64,000 nt of DNA from assembly GCF_014639075.1 (NCBI RefSeq), contig NZ_BMFS01000003.1, forward strand, positions 1 through 64,000, read 5' to 3'. Shown here piece by piece: positions 27,887 to 38,024 of this stretch. Position numbers and translations under genes: made by a program. Under the pieces are notes generated by a model, which ran no database searches, had not been told where the DNA came from, and worked only from the letters and a program-made list of their open reading frames with translations. Positions within the stretch are counted from its first letter, which is position 1, and the number at the start of each line of letters is the position of its first letter. This stretch comes from Glycocaulis albus (GTDB lineage Bacteria > Pseudomonadota > Alphaproteobacteria > Caulobacterales > Maricaulaceae).

Positions 27887-28971
27887 CGCCCGGCCCAGAG
27901 AAGCTGAAGGCTGTCCAGAAACGTGCCGCTTCCGTCCAGCGCCCTGACGAGGCTATCGCCTTTTGTCCGCCGGGCCATGGTGACGAGACGCGCCGGCCGG
28001 CTTGCCAGGCTTCCGATGACGGCACGGCCTGCCAGCCGTGTCAGCGCCGCCTGCGCCTGCAGTCCGGGTGGCGGACGTCCGTTGGTAAGTGCCTCGAAGG
28101 CGCGTCCCGCCCAGTCAGCTGCGCGCCGGGCATCACGGCCCGAAGCGCCGACAAGCGCAAGCCCCGCGCCCCGGCTGCCGGCACGATGAACAAGACCGGT
28201 AAAAGCAGGCCAGCGGTCCGGGAGCCCGACCGGGCTGGCGCTGCGTGTGCGCAGGCCGATATCGGCATCGGCCCCGTTTACGATCCGGTCCAGCGCCGTA
28301 TCGAAATCCGGACGGCGCTCATCTGCTGCCGGCGCGATGCGCACCGCCTCGATAATCGCGTGATCGGCGGCCAGCGGCAGAATAGTCTCAAACACCAGCG
28401 CGCGGCCCTCCTTGCGCAGACGGTGCACGAGACTGGCCGTCTGCGGCTCAAAGAGCCCCGGGCCGGTGCGCACTTCCGCCCGTACGCCGGTGCGAACCCA
28501 CGGCGCGCGGCCCAGCAATTCGGCCCCTGCGGGCCGCGTATCAATGACCCGCGCAGCCGACACAGCGCCCTCAGAGGTTTCCAGCCGGACAAGCCCCCCC
28601 GATGTGTGCATGGCATCGAGTGTCACGCCGGTGCGCAGCTGGACGTCCTGACTGGCGCTTATTGTATCGACCGCCCGCTGCACCATACCGTCGCCCCGCA
28701 TGAGGCCGTAGCGCCCGTTCACGAACCGCCGCGACACGGCAAGATAGCCGGCGCCCACCCGCCAGGCGGGCCAGCTAGCGGCAAAGACCGCGCGCGGCCT
28801 GCCTTGCTCATACCAGCTCCAGCTGCCCGCCGAGACACGGATTTGCGCGGCCTGCTCAAGCAGCTCGACGCGGATCCGGCGACGGGCCGATACGGCCAGC
28901 CGCTCTGCCAGGAGCAGCCCGGCAAGCCCCGCACCGATAATGATCACATCCACGTCGGGGCGCACGCGCAT
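27883..28971 (-). CDS. crtY: Lycopene cyclase family (CrtY-like) FAD-binding protein
   Basis: Probable lycopene beta-cyclase, which forms the end rings of carotenoids. 362 residues from the chosen start. The N-terminal dinucleotide motif is [20 protein letters not shown] (about 6-25). The [10 protein letters not shown] stretch and the W..Y.V spacing that follows recall CrtY enzymes, as does VIDTRPAG near 165. No other carotenoid gene is nearby. AGGAGG lies only 2 bases before the ATG at 28971 but 8 bases before the GTG two codons on, so the GTG at 28965 may be the real start. A different FAD-dependent oxidoreductase remains possible. Confidence 0.65.
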   Translation of the reverse strand: MRVRPDVDVIIIGAGLAGLLLAERLAVSARRRIRVELLEQAAQIRVSAGSWSWYEQGRPRAVFAASWPAWRVGAGYLAVSRRFVNGRYGLMRGDGMVQRAVDTISASQDVQLRTGVTLDAMHTSGGLVRLETSEGAVSAARVIDTRPAGAELLGRAPWVRTGVRAEVRTGPGLFEPQTASLVHRLRKEGRALVFETILPLAADHAIIEAVRIAPAADERRPDFDTALDRIVNGADADIGLRTRSASPVGLPDRWPAFTGLVHRAGSRGAGLALVGASGRDARRAADWAGRAFEALTNGRPPPGLQAQAALTRLAGRAVIGSLASRPARLVTMARRTKGDSLVRALDGSGTFLDSLQLLWAGR

Positions 28972-29106
28972 GACCTCCTGAACCGCGCGGCTACCATTCC
29001 CAATACAGCCAGTGACGGCAATAGGGCAAAACCTGTTGAGCGATCTGTCAGCGAACACTAGGCTCAGGCTATCACGCTGTGCTGCCGGAACCCGGAACCC
29101 TGTGTC

Positions 29107-30009
29107 ATGTCCCTCTCCCCCGCGTTGAAAGCCTGGCAGGAGCAGAGTCTGTCCTGGTCATGGAAGGACCAGCCGATTGCATACTGGAAGGGCGGGGACT
29201 GGGCGCATGACGACCGGCCGGTCCTGCTACTGATCCATGGCTTTCCCACCGCCTCGTGGGACTGGTCGGCGCTGTGGGAACCGCTCGCCAGGCATTTCCG
29301 CCTCTTGGCCGTCGACATGATCGGGTTCGGGTTTTCTGCCAAGCCCGCCGCCTACGGCTATTCCATAATCGATCAGGCCGATCTCCATGCCGGCCTGTGC
29401 GAAACACTGGGCATCCACGAATGTCATGTGCTGGCCCATGACTATGGCGACACAGTCGCGCAGGAGCTGCTTGCCCGGCATAACGAGGGCGAGGCTGGCA
29501 CGCCCGAGCTGCAATCGGTCGTGTTCCTGAATGGCGGGCTGTTTCCGGAAACTCACCGCGCCACCTTCAACCAGAAACTGCTGCATTCACCGATCGGCTT
29601 TCTGGTATCGCGCCTGATGAGCGAGGCGCGGTTCAATGCCGGTTTCAGCGAGGTGTTCGGACCGCAGACGAAGCCGGACGCAGCCGAGCTGAGGGATTTC
29701 TGGGCACTGGTGGAGCATAATGGCGGGATGAAGCCGATAGGTCACAAGCTGATTTGCTATATCGCCGAGAGGCGCCGTAATCGGGAACGATGGGTCGGAG
29801 CACTGGCGTCAGCACGCATTCCATTGCGGGTGATCGATGGCGGCGCGGACCCGGTATCGGGCGCACATATGGTCGCGCGTTACCGCGAGCTGGTGCCTGA
29901 TCCCGATACGGTGATCCTTGAGGGCATTGGCCATTACCCGCAGGTAGAGGCGCCGGAAGCAGTGCTTGAGGCATTTCTGGAATTTCACCGCAAGGCGCAT
30001 ACACTCTAG
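29107..30009 (+). CDS. Alpha/beta hydrolase, haloalkane dehalogenase/epoxide hydrolase-like
   Basis: A 300-residue cytosolic hydrolase. LLIHGFPTASWDW (about 40-52) is the oxyanion-hole segment. The nucleophile elbow reads LAHDYGDTVAQ (about 109-119), with Asp rather than Ser at the nucleophile position, as in haloalkane dehalogenases and epoxide hydrolases. The catalytic His is expected in EGIGHYPQVEAPE near the C-terminus. The substrate cannot be named. It is followed after 32 bp by an amidohydrolase on the same strand. Confidence 0.82.
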   Translation: MSLSPALKAWQEQSLSWSWKDQPIAYWKGGDWAHDDRPVLLLIHGFPTASWDWSALWEPLARHFRLLAVDMIGFGFSAKPAAYGYSIIDQADLHAGLCETLGIHECHVLAHDYGDTVAQELLARHNEGEAGTPELQSVVFLNGGLFPETHRATFNQKLLHSPIGFLVSRLMSEARFNAGFSEVFGPQTKPDAAELRDFWALVEHNGGMKPIGHKLICYIAERRRNRERWVGALASARIPLRVIDGGADPVSGAHMVARYRELVPDPDTVILEGIGHYPQVEAPEAVLEAFLEFHRKAHTL

Positions 30010-30041
30010 CCAAAGCACAAGAATGCCGGGAGGAGATATTC

Positions 30042-31958
30042 ATGACGGCCAGCAAAGACTGGGACATTTTGATCCGCGGCGGGCTGGTCATTGATGGCAG
30101 CGGCGGGACGCCGATGACGGGCGACATCGCAATTGCCGATGGCCGCATCGCCGAACACGGCACCAGCCTGGACCCGGCACGCGCCAGCGAGGTTATCGAG
30201 GCTCAAGGCCAATGGGTAATGCCCGGCCTTCTCGACATCCATACGCATTACGATCTGGAAGTTGAACTGGACGCCGGCCTGCCGGAATCGGTGCGGCACG
30301 GCACCACGACCGTGCTGATGTCCAATTGCTCGCTGGGCATCTGCTTTGGCAATCAGCGCCGTAATGGCGAGGATCCGATCGTGGATTGCTTCGCCCGCGT
30401 GGAGAACATGCCCAAGCATGTTCTGCGCAAGGCAGCAGACCTCGCCACCTGGTCAACGACAGCGGAGTATCTTGATCATCTCGATACGCTGAAGCTGGGC
30501 GTCAACGTGATCCCGATGGTCCCCCATTCCATGCTGCGCGCCGAAGTCATGGGTCTGCGCACCAGTGTTTCACGCGATCCGAGCGAGGAGGAGCTGCAGC
30601 GCATGGAGAGCCTGCTGGAAACGGCAATGGCAGAAGGCTATGTCGGCTTCTCCACCGATGCCCTTCCCTTCCATTTCCTGGCCGAAGACCCGAACCGCAA
30701 GACGAAGATTCCCTCCCAGTTCGGCAGCTACAGGGAGTTGAAGCGCCTGACGGCGATCCTGCGGCGCTGGGGACGCATGTGGCAGGCAACGCCGCCCAAG
30801 GACAATCCGGCTGAAGTGTTCCGCAATTTTCTGCTGACCAGCGGACGCGCGCACGGCAAGCCGCTGAAAGTCACCGCCGTGGCGGCGATGGACGTGGCGG
30901 CGAACCGCAACCTCGTCAAGCTTGCGAAAATCCTCACCCGGCTTCTCAATTCCACCCTGTTCAACGGGCATTTCCGCTTTCAGGCACTCGCGGCACCTTT
31001 CCGGCTGTATTGGGACGGCCCGGTCAATCCGCTGGCGGAGGAAATTCCGGAGCTGCGTGAACTCAATGAGCCCGATCTTGAGGACCGAGAAGCGCGCCTG
31101 CGCATCCTGGCTGATCCGGACTATCAGCAACGCTTCGCCGCCATGTGGATGCACGGCAAGCAGGGCGGTATTGCCGGCCTGAAGCGCAAGATGCGCGCCG
31201 AGCAGATGGCCTTCGACCGTGACCTGGCGCAAATGGTTTTCCATTCGGGCTGTCCTGCGGACTGGGTAGGCGAAACGTTCGAGGACGTGTTCAAGCGCTA
31301 TCAGGTCAGCTTTGGCATGCCTGATGTCATCCGCTCCGAAGAGGAGCGTGCGGCGTTCGAGGCCCTGCCGTTAATGGCGACCACGCCGGATGAGGGCGAG
31401 CCGTATTTCGTGCTCGGCCTGTTCCAGCTTTACGACACGGATTTGCGCTGGTGGACGATCTCGGCCAACCGGGACATGGAGGTCGTGAAGAAGCTGCTCA
31501 CCGATCCGCAGATATTCCCGGGCTTCAACGATTCCGGTGCGCACCTGACCAATATGGCCTTCTATGATGGCAATCTGCGCTGCCTGCAGCTGGCGCAAAT
31601 GGAGGGGCTTGAACGGGTTGCCGCGCAGGTGAAGCGGCTGACGCGCGATCCGGCAGACTTTATCGGCATCGAGGCCGGGCGGATCGGCACGGGCGATATT
31701 GCCGATATCGCCATCATCGATCCCGAAGCCCTCAAAACCTACGATTCCGATGCGGGGCTGAAGTTCATCCATCGCGACGTGTTCGACCATGAACAGCTGG
31801 TCAACCGCTCCGACGGCGTGGTCAGCCATGTGATCGTCGGTGGCGGCGTGGTCTGGCGCAACGGAGCATTCACCGCAGCTCACGGCAAGACGAAGCTGGG
31901 GCGCGCCCTGCGCCACCGCGACGCGGGTGCCGCTGCACTGAAGACGGCGGCTGAGTAA
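30042..31958 (+). CDS. D-aminoacylase/N-acyl-D-amino-acid deacylase family amidohydrolase
   Basis: Metal-dependent amidohydrolase of 638 residues (amidohydrolase_3 type). The N-terminal beta domain (WDILIRGGLVIDGSGG, about 7-22) leads into the metal-binding HTH motif in MPGLLDIHTHYD (about 60-71). The C-terminal part has FNDSGAHLTNM and the return of the beta domain (GDIADIAIIDPEAL). It has no signal peptide, so it is cytosolic. Related proteins hydrolyse N-acyl-D-amino acids or similar N-carbamoyl/amide compounds. It is longer than typical D-aminoacylases (about 480-540 residues), so its substrate may differ. GGAGG lies about 8 bases before the start. Confidence 0.8.
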   Translation: MTASKDWDILIRGGLVIDGSGGTPMTGDIAIADGRIAEHGTSLDPARASEVIEAQGQWVMPGLLDIHTHYDLEVELDAGLPESVRHGTTTVLMSNCSLGICFGNQRRNGEDPIVDCFARVENMPKHVLRKAADLATWSTTAEYLDHLDTLKLGVNVIPMVPHSMLRAEVMGLRTSVSRDPSEEELQRMESLLETAMAEGYVGFSTDALPFHFLAEDPNRKTKIPSQFGSYRELKRLTAILRRWGRMWQATPPKDNPAEVFRNFLLTSGRAHGKPLKVTAVAAMDVAANRNLVKLAKILTRLLNSTLFNGHFRFQALAAPFRLYWDGPVNPLAEEIPELRELNEPDLEDREARLRILADPDYQQRFAAMWMHGKQGGIAGLKRKMRAEQMAFDRDLAQMVFHSGCPADWVGETFEDVFKRYQVSFGMPDVIRSEEERAAFEALPLMATTPDEGEPYFVLGLFQLYDTDLRWWTISANRDMEVVKKLLTDPQIFPGFNDSGAHLTNMAFYDGNLRCLQLAQMEGLERVAAQVKRLTRDPADFIGIEAGRIGTGDIADIAIIDPEALKTYDSDAGLKFIHRDVFDHEQLVNRSDGVVSHVIVGGGVVWRNGAFTAAHGKTKLGRALRHRDAGAAALKTAAE

Positions 31959-32032
31959 GCCGGCGCAGCCGGCTCCCGCCACTTCGTGCATCAGGGCTTT
32001 TGCGAAGACTGTTTGGCGGCTAGACAGGCCGC

Positions 32033-33166
32033 ATGACAACCCGCATCGAACCGTTCAAGGCCATCGCCATTTCAGAGCTTGCCCATCGGCTGAAAGCCGA
32101 TGGAAAGCCCGTCATCCACATGGAGTTCGGCCAGCCGTCTACCGGCGCGCCGCAAGCAGCCATCGACACCGCGCATGCTGTGCTGGACAGCGACGCAATG
32201 GGCTATTGGGAGAGCGCGCGTTTGCGCGAGCGGATCGCCCGCCACTACCATGAGCGCTACGGCGTGGAGATCGCGCCGGACCGGGTCCTCCTGACCGCAG
32301 GCGCGTCACCGGCCCTCCTGTTGTCCATGCTGGCAGGTCTTGAGCCGGGCGCGCGCATCGCGATGGCACGGCCGGGCTATGTCGCCTACCGCAACACGGT
32401 GAGAGCCGTGCACCTGGAAGCGGTCGAGATCGACTGCGGGCCGGAAACACGCTTTCAGCTCAGCGCACAGATGATCGCGGACATGGATCCCGCGCCAGCC
32501 GGTATTGTGATCGCCAGCCCGGCTAACCCGACCGGCACGATACTGCCCCCTGACGAGATGGAAGCCATCGCAGCGATCTGCCGGGATCGCGGTATACGGA
32601 TTATCTCTGACGAGATCTATCACGGCCTGTCCTATGGCATGCCTGCGGCGAGCGCGCTGCAGTTCGACGAGACGGCCTTCATCGTCAACAGCTTCTCCAA
32701 ATACTATTCCATGGTGGGGTGGCGGCTGGGCTGGGTCATCGCGCCGGCCGACCGGGCCGATCTGGCGCGCGCCTATCGCGGCAATCTGTTCCTGACACCG
32801 CCATCCTTGAGCCAGCACGCGGCGCTGGCCGCGATGGATTGCAGGGCGGAGCTGGATGCGCATGTCGAGACGTACCGGGCCAACCGCGCCGTCCTTCTGG
32901 AAGCCTTGCCACGTATGGGACTGACATCCATCGCGCCGCCGGACGGGGCGTTTTATATCTGGGCCGATATCGGCCATCTGACCGACAATTCGATGGCGTT
33001 TTGCGAGCGCCTGCTACGCGAGACGTTTGTCGCAACTGCGCCGGGCGTGGACTTTGACCCGGTCAATGGACACCGCTTCATGCGGATAAGCTTTGCCGTA
33101 TCGACGCCGCAGGTGAAGGAAGCAATCCAGCGCCTTGAGCCGTGGTTCGGGGCGCTGACACGATAG
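32033..33166 (+). CDS. Class I/II pyridoxal-phosphate aminotransferase
   Basis: Fold type I aminotransferase of 377 residues, of the aspartate/aromatic aminotransferase group. It shows GQPSTGAP near the N-terminus, the cofactor and substrate segments ASPANPTGTILP (about 160-171) and ISDEIYHGLSYG (about 195-206), the PLP lysine in NSFSKYYSMVGWRLGW (about 222-237), and C-terminal HRFMRISFAVS with the substrate-carboxylate Arg. The keto-acid partner is unknown. It is 74 bp after the amidohydrolase and may be part of that transcript. Its stop is 3 bp from the convergent thioesterase stop. Confidence 0.9.
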   Translation: MTTRIEPFKAIAISELAHRLKADGKPVIHMEFGQPSTGAPQAAIDTAHAVLDSDAMGYWESARLRERIARHYHERYGVEIAPDRVLLTAGASPALLLSMLAGLEPGARIAMARPGYVAYRNTVRAVHLEAVEIDCGPETRFQLSAQMIADMDPAPAGIVIASPANPTGTILPPDEMEAIAAICRDRGIRIISDEIYHGLSYGMPAASALQFDETAFIVNSFSKYYSMVGWRLGWVIAPADRADLARAYRGNLFLTPPSLSQHAALAAMDCRAELDAHVETYRANRAVLLEALPRMGLTSIAPPDGAFYIWADIGHLTDNSMAFCERLLRETFVATAPGVDFDPVNGHRFMRISFAVSTPQVKEAIQRLEPWFGALTR

Positions 33167-33169
33167 TCC

Positions 33170-34087
33170 CTACTTCTTCCGGATACGGATAAGCCCTTCC
33201 TGCGCCGTGGAGGCAACCAGCTTGCCATCCTGAGTGAACAGGCGTCCGCGATTATAACCGCGGCCGGCGCCAGCCCACGGGCTGTCCGTGGCGTAAAGCA
33301 GCCACTCATCCATGCGCACAGGGCCGTGAAACCAGACCGCATGGTCAAGGCTTGCCGATTGCAGGCCCGGCGAAACCCAGCTAACCGCGTGCGGCTGCAT
33401 GGACGTACCCAGAAGGGCCATGTCGGAGGCATAGGCCAGTGCCGCCCGGTGCAACAGCGGATCATTCCCGAGATCACCACGCACGCGGAACCAGATATGG
33501 CGGACCGGCTCCAGCTTTGACGGATTTCCGGGAGACCAAGGACCGACAGGACGAAGCTCAATCGGACGCGGGCGCGTCACCATCTGGTAGAAGCCGGCGG
33601 GCAGGCTTTCTCGCTGCTCTTCGGCGAGTTCGGCTTCACTTTTCAGGCTGTCCGGCCCCGGCACATCGGGCATTGAGTCGGCGTGCGACAGGCCTTCCTC
33701 GGTGCGCTGGAAGGAGGCCGCCATGTTCAGGATTGGCTGACCCTTCTGCATCGCGATGATACGGCGCGTTGAAAAGCTGCCGCCATCAAAGTCGCGCTCC
33801 ACGCGGTAGATGATGGGGAAGTTCTCATCGCCTGCCCGCATGAAATAGGCATGCAGCGAATGGATGGAGCGATCCCCGTCCACCGAGCCGGAGGCCGCCA
33901 TCAGGGCCTGGCCGACCACCTGGCCGCCAAAGACGCGCCCCTTTCCGCCGGGATTGCGCGGACCGCGATAAAGATCGGTATCAATCTCCTCGACACGCAG
34001 GAGCCGGGCAAGCCCGTCGGCAAGGCCCTGAACGTCCTGGCTGTCGACGGGTGCAGGTTCGCTCTGGCGAGCGGGGTCATATTTCAT
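33170..34087 (-). CDS. tesB: Acyl-CoA thioesterase II
   Basis: Double-hotdog thioesterase that hydrolyses acyl-CoA to free acid and CoA. 305 residues from the start at 34087 (MKYDPARQSEP); the frame opens 36 codons earlier in AT-rich intergenic DNA. Family segments are GRVFGGQVVGQALMA (about 53-67) and HSLHAYFMRAGD, and in the second hotdog SLDHAVWFHGPVRMDEW with the active-site Asp. The end ASTAQEGLIRIR is typical of TesB. Confidence 0.92.
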   Translation of the reverse strand: MKYDPARQSEPAPVDSQDVQGLADGLARLLRVEEIDTDLYRGPRNPGGKGRVFGGQVVGQALMAASGSVDGDRSIHSLHAYFMRAGDENFPIIYRVERDFDGGSFSTRRIIAMQKGQPILNMAASFQRTEEGLSHADSMPDVPGPDSLKSEAELAEEQRESLPAGFYQMVTRPRPIELRPVGPWSPGNPSKLEPVRHIWFRVRGDLGNDPLLHRAALAYASDMALLGTSMQPHAVSWVSPGLQSASLDHAVWFHGPVRMDEWLLYATDSPWAGAGRGYNRGRLFTQDGKLVASTAQEGLIRIRKK

Positions 34088-34266
34088 GGGCAATGTCCGG
34101 ACTGATTTATGCTGCGATGCAAAACACATCTTAGCAGTTTTTGCCACAGCGCAAGCCCTGCTCCCTGCAGGGCAGGCTCGATAGTTAAAAAGCACATTAG
34201 CTGTAATAGTTTATTATAACTCCACGCTTACCGTCCCGGGCGATTTCAGCTTCACGGACACACCTC

Positions 34267-35037
34267 ATGCCCTGTTCTGCATGCCGCGGCGGCGTAAAGG
34301 CGCCCTTCGACTTCACGATGGCGTTCCACCCGATCCTCGACATCGAGGCGCGCCGGGTGTGGGCCTATGAAGCGCTGGTGCGCGGGCCGGAGGGCCAGGG
34401 CGCGGGCTGGGTACTCGATCAGGTCACCGCGGAGAACCGCTATGCGTTCGACCAGTCCTGCCGGGTGAAGGCCATCGAATTGGCATCAGAATTATTCAAT
34501 GAGGCGGATGGCCCGATATTGTCCATCAACTTCCTGCCGAACGCCGTTTACGTGCCGGCCGCCTGCATCCGCGCCACGCTGGACGCGGCCGACCGGACAG
34601 GCTTTCCCGTCAACCGGATCATGCTGGAGTTTACCGAAGGCGAGAAGATGGAAGATGTTGATCACGTCAAATCCATCATCCGGGAATATCAGGCCCGCAA
34701 CCTTATCACGGCGATTGACGATTTCGGGGCCGGGTTTTCCGGCCTCGGCCTGCTGGCAGAGTTCGGCCCTGATGTCATCAAGCTGGATATGGGCCTGGTA
34801 CGCAATGTGCACGCCGACCGGGGACGGAGCGCAATCCTGAAAGGCATTATAGCCACCGCCGGGCTTCTCGACCTGAAAGTGGTCGCCGAGGGCATAGAAA
34901 CTATTGAGGAGTTCGAAGCCCTTCGGGCACTCGGAATCAATCTCATGCAAGGCTTCCTGTTTGCCCGTCCGGTCACCGGCGGGCTGCCAGACATTCATTG
35001 GCCGGAACCGGCGTACAAGCGGGCGGCAAACGGCTAG
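34267..35037 (+). CDS. EAL-domain cyclic-di-GMP phosphodiesterase
   Basis: Stand-alone EAL domain of 256 residues with no GGDEF, sensor or membrane segment. The motifs expected for catalysis are present: EAL itself in YEALVRG (34-40), the metal-site Asn in SINFLP, Glu in LEFTEGE, DDFGAGFSG, Lys in DVIKLDMG, Glu in VVAEGIET, and the terminal QGFLFARP. So it should hydrolyse c-di-GMP. The first residues include CSAC (3-6), a CxxC that could be a redox or metal site, but only one such pair is present. A 179-bp AT-rich gap separates it from tesB. It overlaps the stop of the convergent M42 peptidase by four bases. Confidence 0.88.
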   Translation: MPCSACRGGVKAPFDFTMAFHPILDIEARRVWAYEALVRGPEGQGAGWVLDQVTAENRYAFDQSCRVKAIELASELFNEADGPILSINFLPNAVYVPAACIRATLDAADRTGFPVNRIMLEFTEGEKMEDVDHVKSIIREYQARNLITAIDDFGAGFSGLGLLAEFGPDVIKLDMGLVRNVHADRGRSAILKGIIATAGLLDLKVVAEGIETIEEFEALRALGINLMQGFLFARPVTGGLPDIHWPEPAYKRAANG

Positions 35038-36215
35038 CCCTTGCCGCCTTCCGAGGGACGCCCGGGGGCATCATCTCGCCCGTCCCAGCTTTCCTCGTCA
35101 GCCGGTTCCATCGGCAGGCCGGTGAATCCTTTGAGGGAATCGGAGAGCGGTTCAGCATCACGGCGGATCTCCACACGCGAAGCAGCATAGGCGTGAATCA
35201 GGCGGGCGACGGAATGCAGGGCGTGCATGTGGATGCGCTCATAGCCGTGACTGGCATCAATGCCGAAGGTCACCAGCCCCGTGCGCACATCGGCACCGGC
35301 CTCGATCGCGGCCGCTGAATCGGAGCGGTAATAGCGGAATATGTCGCGCTGGTGCTCGATCTCCTCCTCGCGGCACAGGCGCAGAAGCTTCTGGGTGAGA
35401 TGATAGTCGAACGGGCCGGTCTGGTCGGCCATGGCGATCGTCACGCCAAACTCCCGGCTGTTCTGGCCCGGGGCGGTGGTGCCATTATCGATCGTTATCA
35501 TGGAGGCAATGTCGTGGGTCAGGACCGAACTCGCCCCGTGACCGACCTCTTCGGTAACCGAGATCAGGAAATAGGTGTCGACGGCAAGCTGGACCTCGCC
35601 TTCGACCAGCGCCTTGATGGCAGCAAACATCGCCGCGACGCCGGCCTTGTCGTCAAGGTGGCGTGAGACCACAAAGCCATTGTCAAGAAACTCCGCCTGC
35701 GGATCAATGGCGACGAAATCGCCGATATTAAAGCCGAGCGCCGCCAGGTCACTGCGGCTTTCGGCTACCACGTCAGGGCGGAGCTCGACCTGGCTCCAGG
35801 CCACGGGCTGGGTGTCCACCTCCTCGTTGAACGTGTGGCCGGATGCCTTCAACGGCAGGATCGTACCCCGGAACGCCCCGTGTTCGGCGGTAAACACGGT
35901 GCAGCGTGCACCTTCGGCGAAGCGCGAGGACCAGTGTCCGATGGGGACAAGCTCCATGCGCCCGTTATCCTTGAGGAACTTCACTTGCGCGCCGAGCGTG
36001 TCAACATGGGCGATCAGGGCCCGCGCCGGCTGGCGGCGGCCGCCCTGCAGCTTCGCCCGGATCGCCCCGCGCCGTGTGATCTCATAGCTGACGCCCAGCC
36101 GGTCCAGCTCTGCGCAACATACGCGCGTCACCGCATCAGTGTAGCCGGTCGGGCTCGGAGTTTCCAGCAAGGTCTTGAGAAAGCTGGCAATATAGGTGTC
36201 GTCAATCAAAGGCAT
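35034..36215 (-). CDS. NAGGN-system M42-family metallopeptidase
   Basis: A 393-residue dizinc peptidase-like protein, the third member of the conserved N-acetylglutaminylglutamine amide (NAGGN) gene trio. Visible are the aminopeptidase segments LIAHVDTLGAQV (with the first metal His/Asp), SRHLDDKAGVAAMF, VTEEVGHGASS (general-base Glu) and FGIDASHGYERIHMHALHS at the C-terminus. Its exact role in the pathway is not established. Processing or turnover of the dipeptide is a reasonable guess. It follows ngg by 15 bp. Confidence 0.9.
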   Translation of the reverse strand: MPLIDDTYIASFLKTLLETPSPTGYTDAVTRVCCAELDRLGVSYEITRRGAIRAKLQGGRRQPARALIAHVDTLGAQVKFLKDNGRMELVPIGHWSSRFAEGARCTVFTAEHGAFRGTILPLKASGHTFNEEVDTQPVAWSQVELRPDVVAESRSDLAALGFNIGDFVAIDPQAEFLDNGFVVSRHLDDKAGVAAMFAAIKALVEGEVQLAVDTYFLISVTEEVGHGASSVLTHDIASMITIDNGTTAPGQNSREFGVTIAMADQTGPFDYHLTQKLLRLCREEEIEHQRDIFRYYRSDSAAAIEAGADVRTGLVTFGIDASHGYERIHMHALHSVARLIHAYAASRVEIRRDAEPLSDSLKGFTGLPMEPADEESWDGRDDAPGRPSEGGKG

Positions 36216-36230
36216 TGCATCGGCTTTCTA

Positions 36231-38000
36231 TTACTCAGGGCGGCCCGCCGATAACGGGAAGAGCAGATCGACAAAGCGCTCGGCCGTCGGCTGGGGTTCG
36301 TGATTGGCGAGACCCGGACGTTCATTGGCCTCGATGAAGACATGATAGTCGCCTGCCGGATCTGTGACGATAAAGTCCATGCCTGCCACCGGAATATCAA
36401 TAGCACGCGCTGCCTTCAGCGCGCTGGCCGCGATGGCTGGCCCGAGTTCGGCTGTCACGTCATGCAGCGTGCCACCGGTGTGCAGATTGGCCGTCCGGCG
36501 TACCCTCAGGCGCGTTCCGCGCGGCAAGACATCGTCCATGCCGAAACCTCCGGCACGGACACACCGGGCGGTCTCGTCGTCCAGCGGTATGCGCGACTCC
36601 CCTTGCGTAGCTGCAGCCCGGCGCCGGGAGAGGCGCTCAATCAGCTCACGGACGGTGCGCTCGCCATCCCCGAGGATTTCGGGCGGTTTGCGCAAGGCGG
36701 CGGCAACCACTTCATCATTGATCACCACAACACGCAGATCATCACCCTGCACGCACTCCTCTATCAGGACATCGGGGCTGATGCTCGCCGCATGCTTGAG
36801 TGCCGCGTCCATATCCGCAGCTGTTTCAATCCCCACAACAACGCCGCGTCCCTGCTCCCCGCGCGCGGGCTTGACCACGACCGAGCCGCATTCTTCAAGA
36901 AACGCCATGCGCTCTGCCTCGTCCGCGCGGGCGCTGAGCTGGCGCGGCACCGGCACGCTGGCCGCTTCCATCAGCCTGCGGGTAACCGCCTTGTCGTCGC
37001 ACCGGCTCATCGCAACCGCGGTGGTGAGTTCGGACAGCGACTCCCGGCATGTGACCGCTCGGCCACCCCAGCTCAGCCGGAAAAAGCCGCCTTCAGCGTC
37101 CAGCACCTCGACGCCGATACCGCGGCGGCGCGCCTCGTCAACAATTATGCGGGCATAGGGGTTGAGCTGTTCCTCGGGAGGCGGACCGATAAAAAGCTTC
37201 TCATTGATCGTATTCTTGCGCTTGAGCGTGAATACCGGAATGCGCTTGAAGCCCAGCTTTTCATAAAGCGCGATGGCGGATTCATTGTCATGGAGCACTG
37301 ACAGATCGAGGAAGGCCGCGCCCCGGGCCTGGAACAGCTCTGCCAGACGGCGCACCAGCGCCTCCCCAATGCCGGGCTGGCTGGCGCGCGGATCAACCGC
37401 CAGGCACCAGAGCGAGGAACCGTGAGCCGGATCCTTGAATGCCCGGCTGTGATCCACGCCGGTAATGGCGCCGAGAATCTCGCCGGTATCGTCGTGCTCG
37501 ACGACGAGGACCGTCAGAGTGCGGCTGTCACGCTGGCGCCAGAAAAACTCCGGATCGACCGGTACCATGCCACGGGCGCGGTATATCCGGTTTACAGCCT
37601 TGGCGTCGGCCTCAGAGCACAGGCGCCGTACGAAATAGCCCCGCGAGGGCGTCCTGCCGGAACGGTAGGTGGCCAGATCAAGCCGGTAGGTATGCGACGG
37701 GTCCAGGAACAGCTCCTGGGGTGCCGCGGCCAGCACGACGTGGGGGTCGCGGATATAGAACGCGATGTCGCGCTTGGTGCTTTCCTCGCTTCTCAGCACA
37801 TCGACCAGCGCTTCCGCACTTTCAAACGTCTGCGCGAAGGCGAGCCTGCCCCAGCCGCAATCCACAACCACGTTGGCGGGCAGGGATGGGGGTGCCGCGT
37901 CATCAGCACCCGGAATGGCGGCGCGCATCGACTGGTCGCGCATGCGCTTCAGACGATGGCCCATAGGGTTGCGCTTGCCGGACTTGCGTGGCTGGCTCAT
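36231..38000 (-). CDS. ngg: N-acetylglutaminylglutamine synthetase (GNAT plus ATP-grasp fusion)
   Basis: Makes N-acetylglutaminylglutamine, precursor of the osmoprotectant NAGGN, from two glutamines and acetyl-CoA. The 589-residue protein has an N-terminal GNAT acetyltransferase domain (about 80-260, with SQPGIGEALVRRLAELF as the acetyl-CoA loop) and a C-terminal ATP-grasp ligase (about 290-589: VVVKPARGEQGRGVVVG, VLIEECVQGDDLRVVVI, HVFIEANERPGL). The start at 38000 (MSQPRKSGKRNP) has GGAGG 7 bases upstream; the eight upstream codons of the frame are rejected. It is 24 bp after asnO. Confidence 0.94.
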   Translation of the reverse strand: MSQPRKSGKRNPMGHRLKRMRDQSMRAAIPGADDAAPPSLPANVVVDCGWGRLAFAQTFESAEALVDVLRSEESTKRDIAFYIRDPHVVLAAAPQELFLDPSHTYRLDLATYRSGRTPSRGYFVRRLCSEADAKAVNRIYRARGMVPVDPEFFWRQRDSRTLTVLVVEHDDTGEILGAITGVDHSRAFKDPAHGSSLWCLAVDPRASQPGIGEALVRRLAELFQARGAAFLDLSVLHDNESAIALYEKLGFKRIPVFTLKRKNTINEKLFIGPPPEEQLNPYARIIVDEARRRGIGVEVLDAEGGFFRLSWGGRAVTCRESLSELTTAVAMSRCDDKAVTRRLMEAASVPVPRQLSARADEAERMAFLEECGSVVVKPARGEQGRGVVVGIETAADMDAALKHAASISPDVLIEECVQGDDLRVVVINDEVVAAALRKPPEILGDGERTVRELIERLSRRRAAATQGESRIPLDDETARCVRAGGFGMDDVLPRGTRLRVRRTANLHTGGTLHDVTAELGPAIAASALKAARAIDIPVAGMDFIVTDPAGDYHVFIEANERPGLANHEPQPTAERFVDLLFPLSAGRPE

Positions 38001-38024
38001 GGGCCGCCTCCGATCTCCTTGCAT

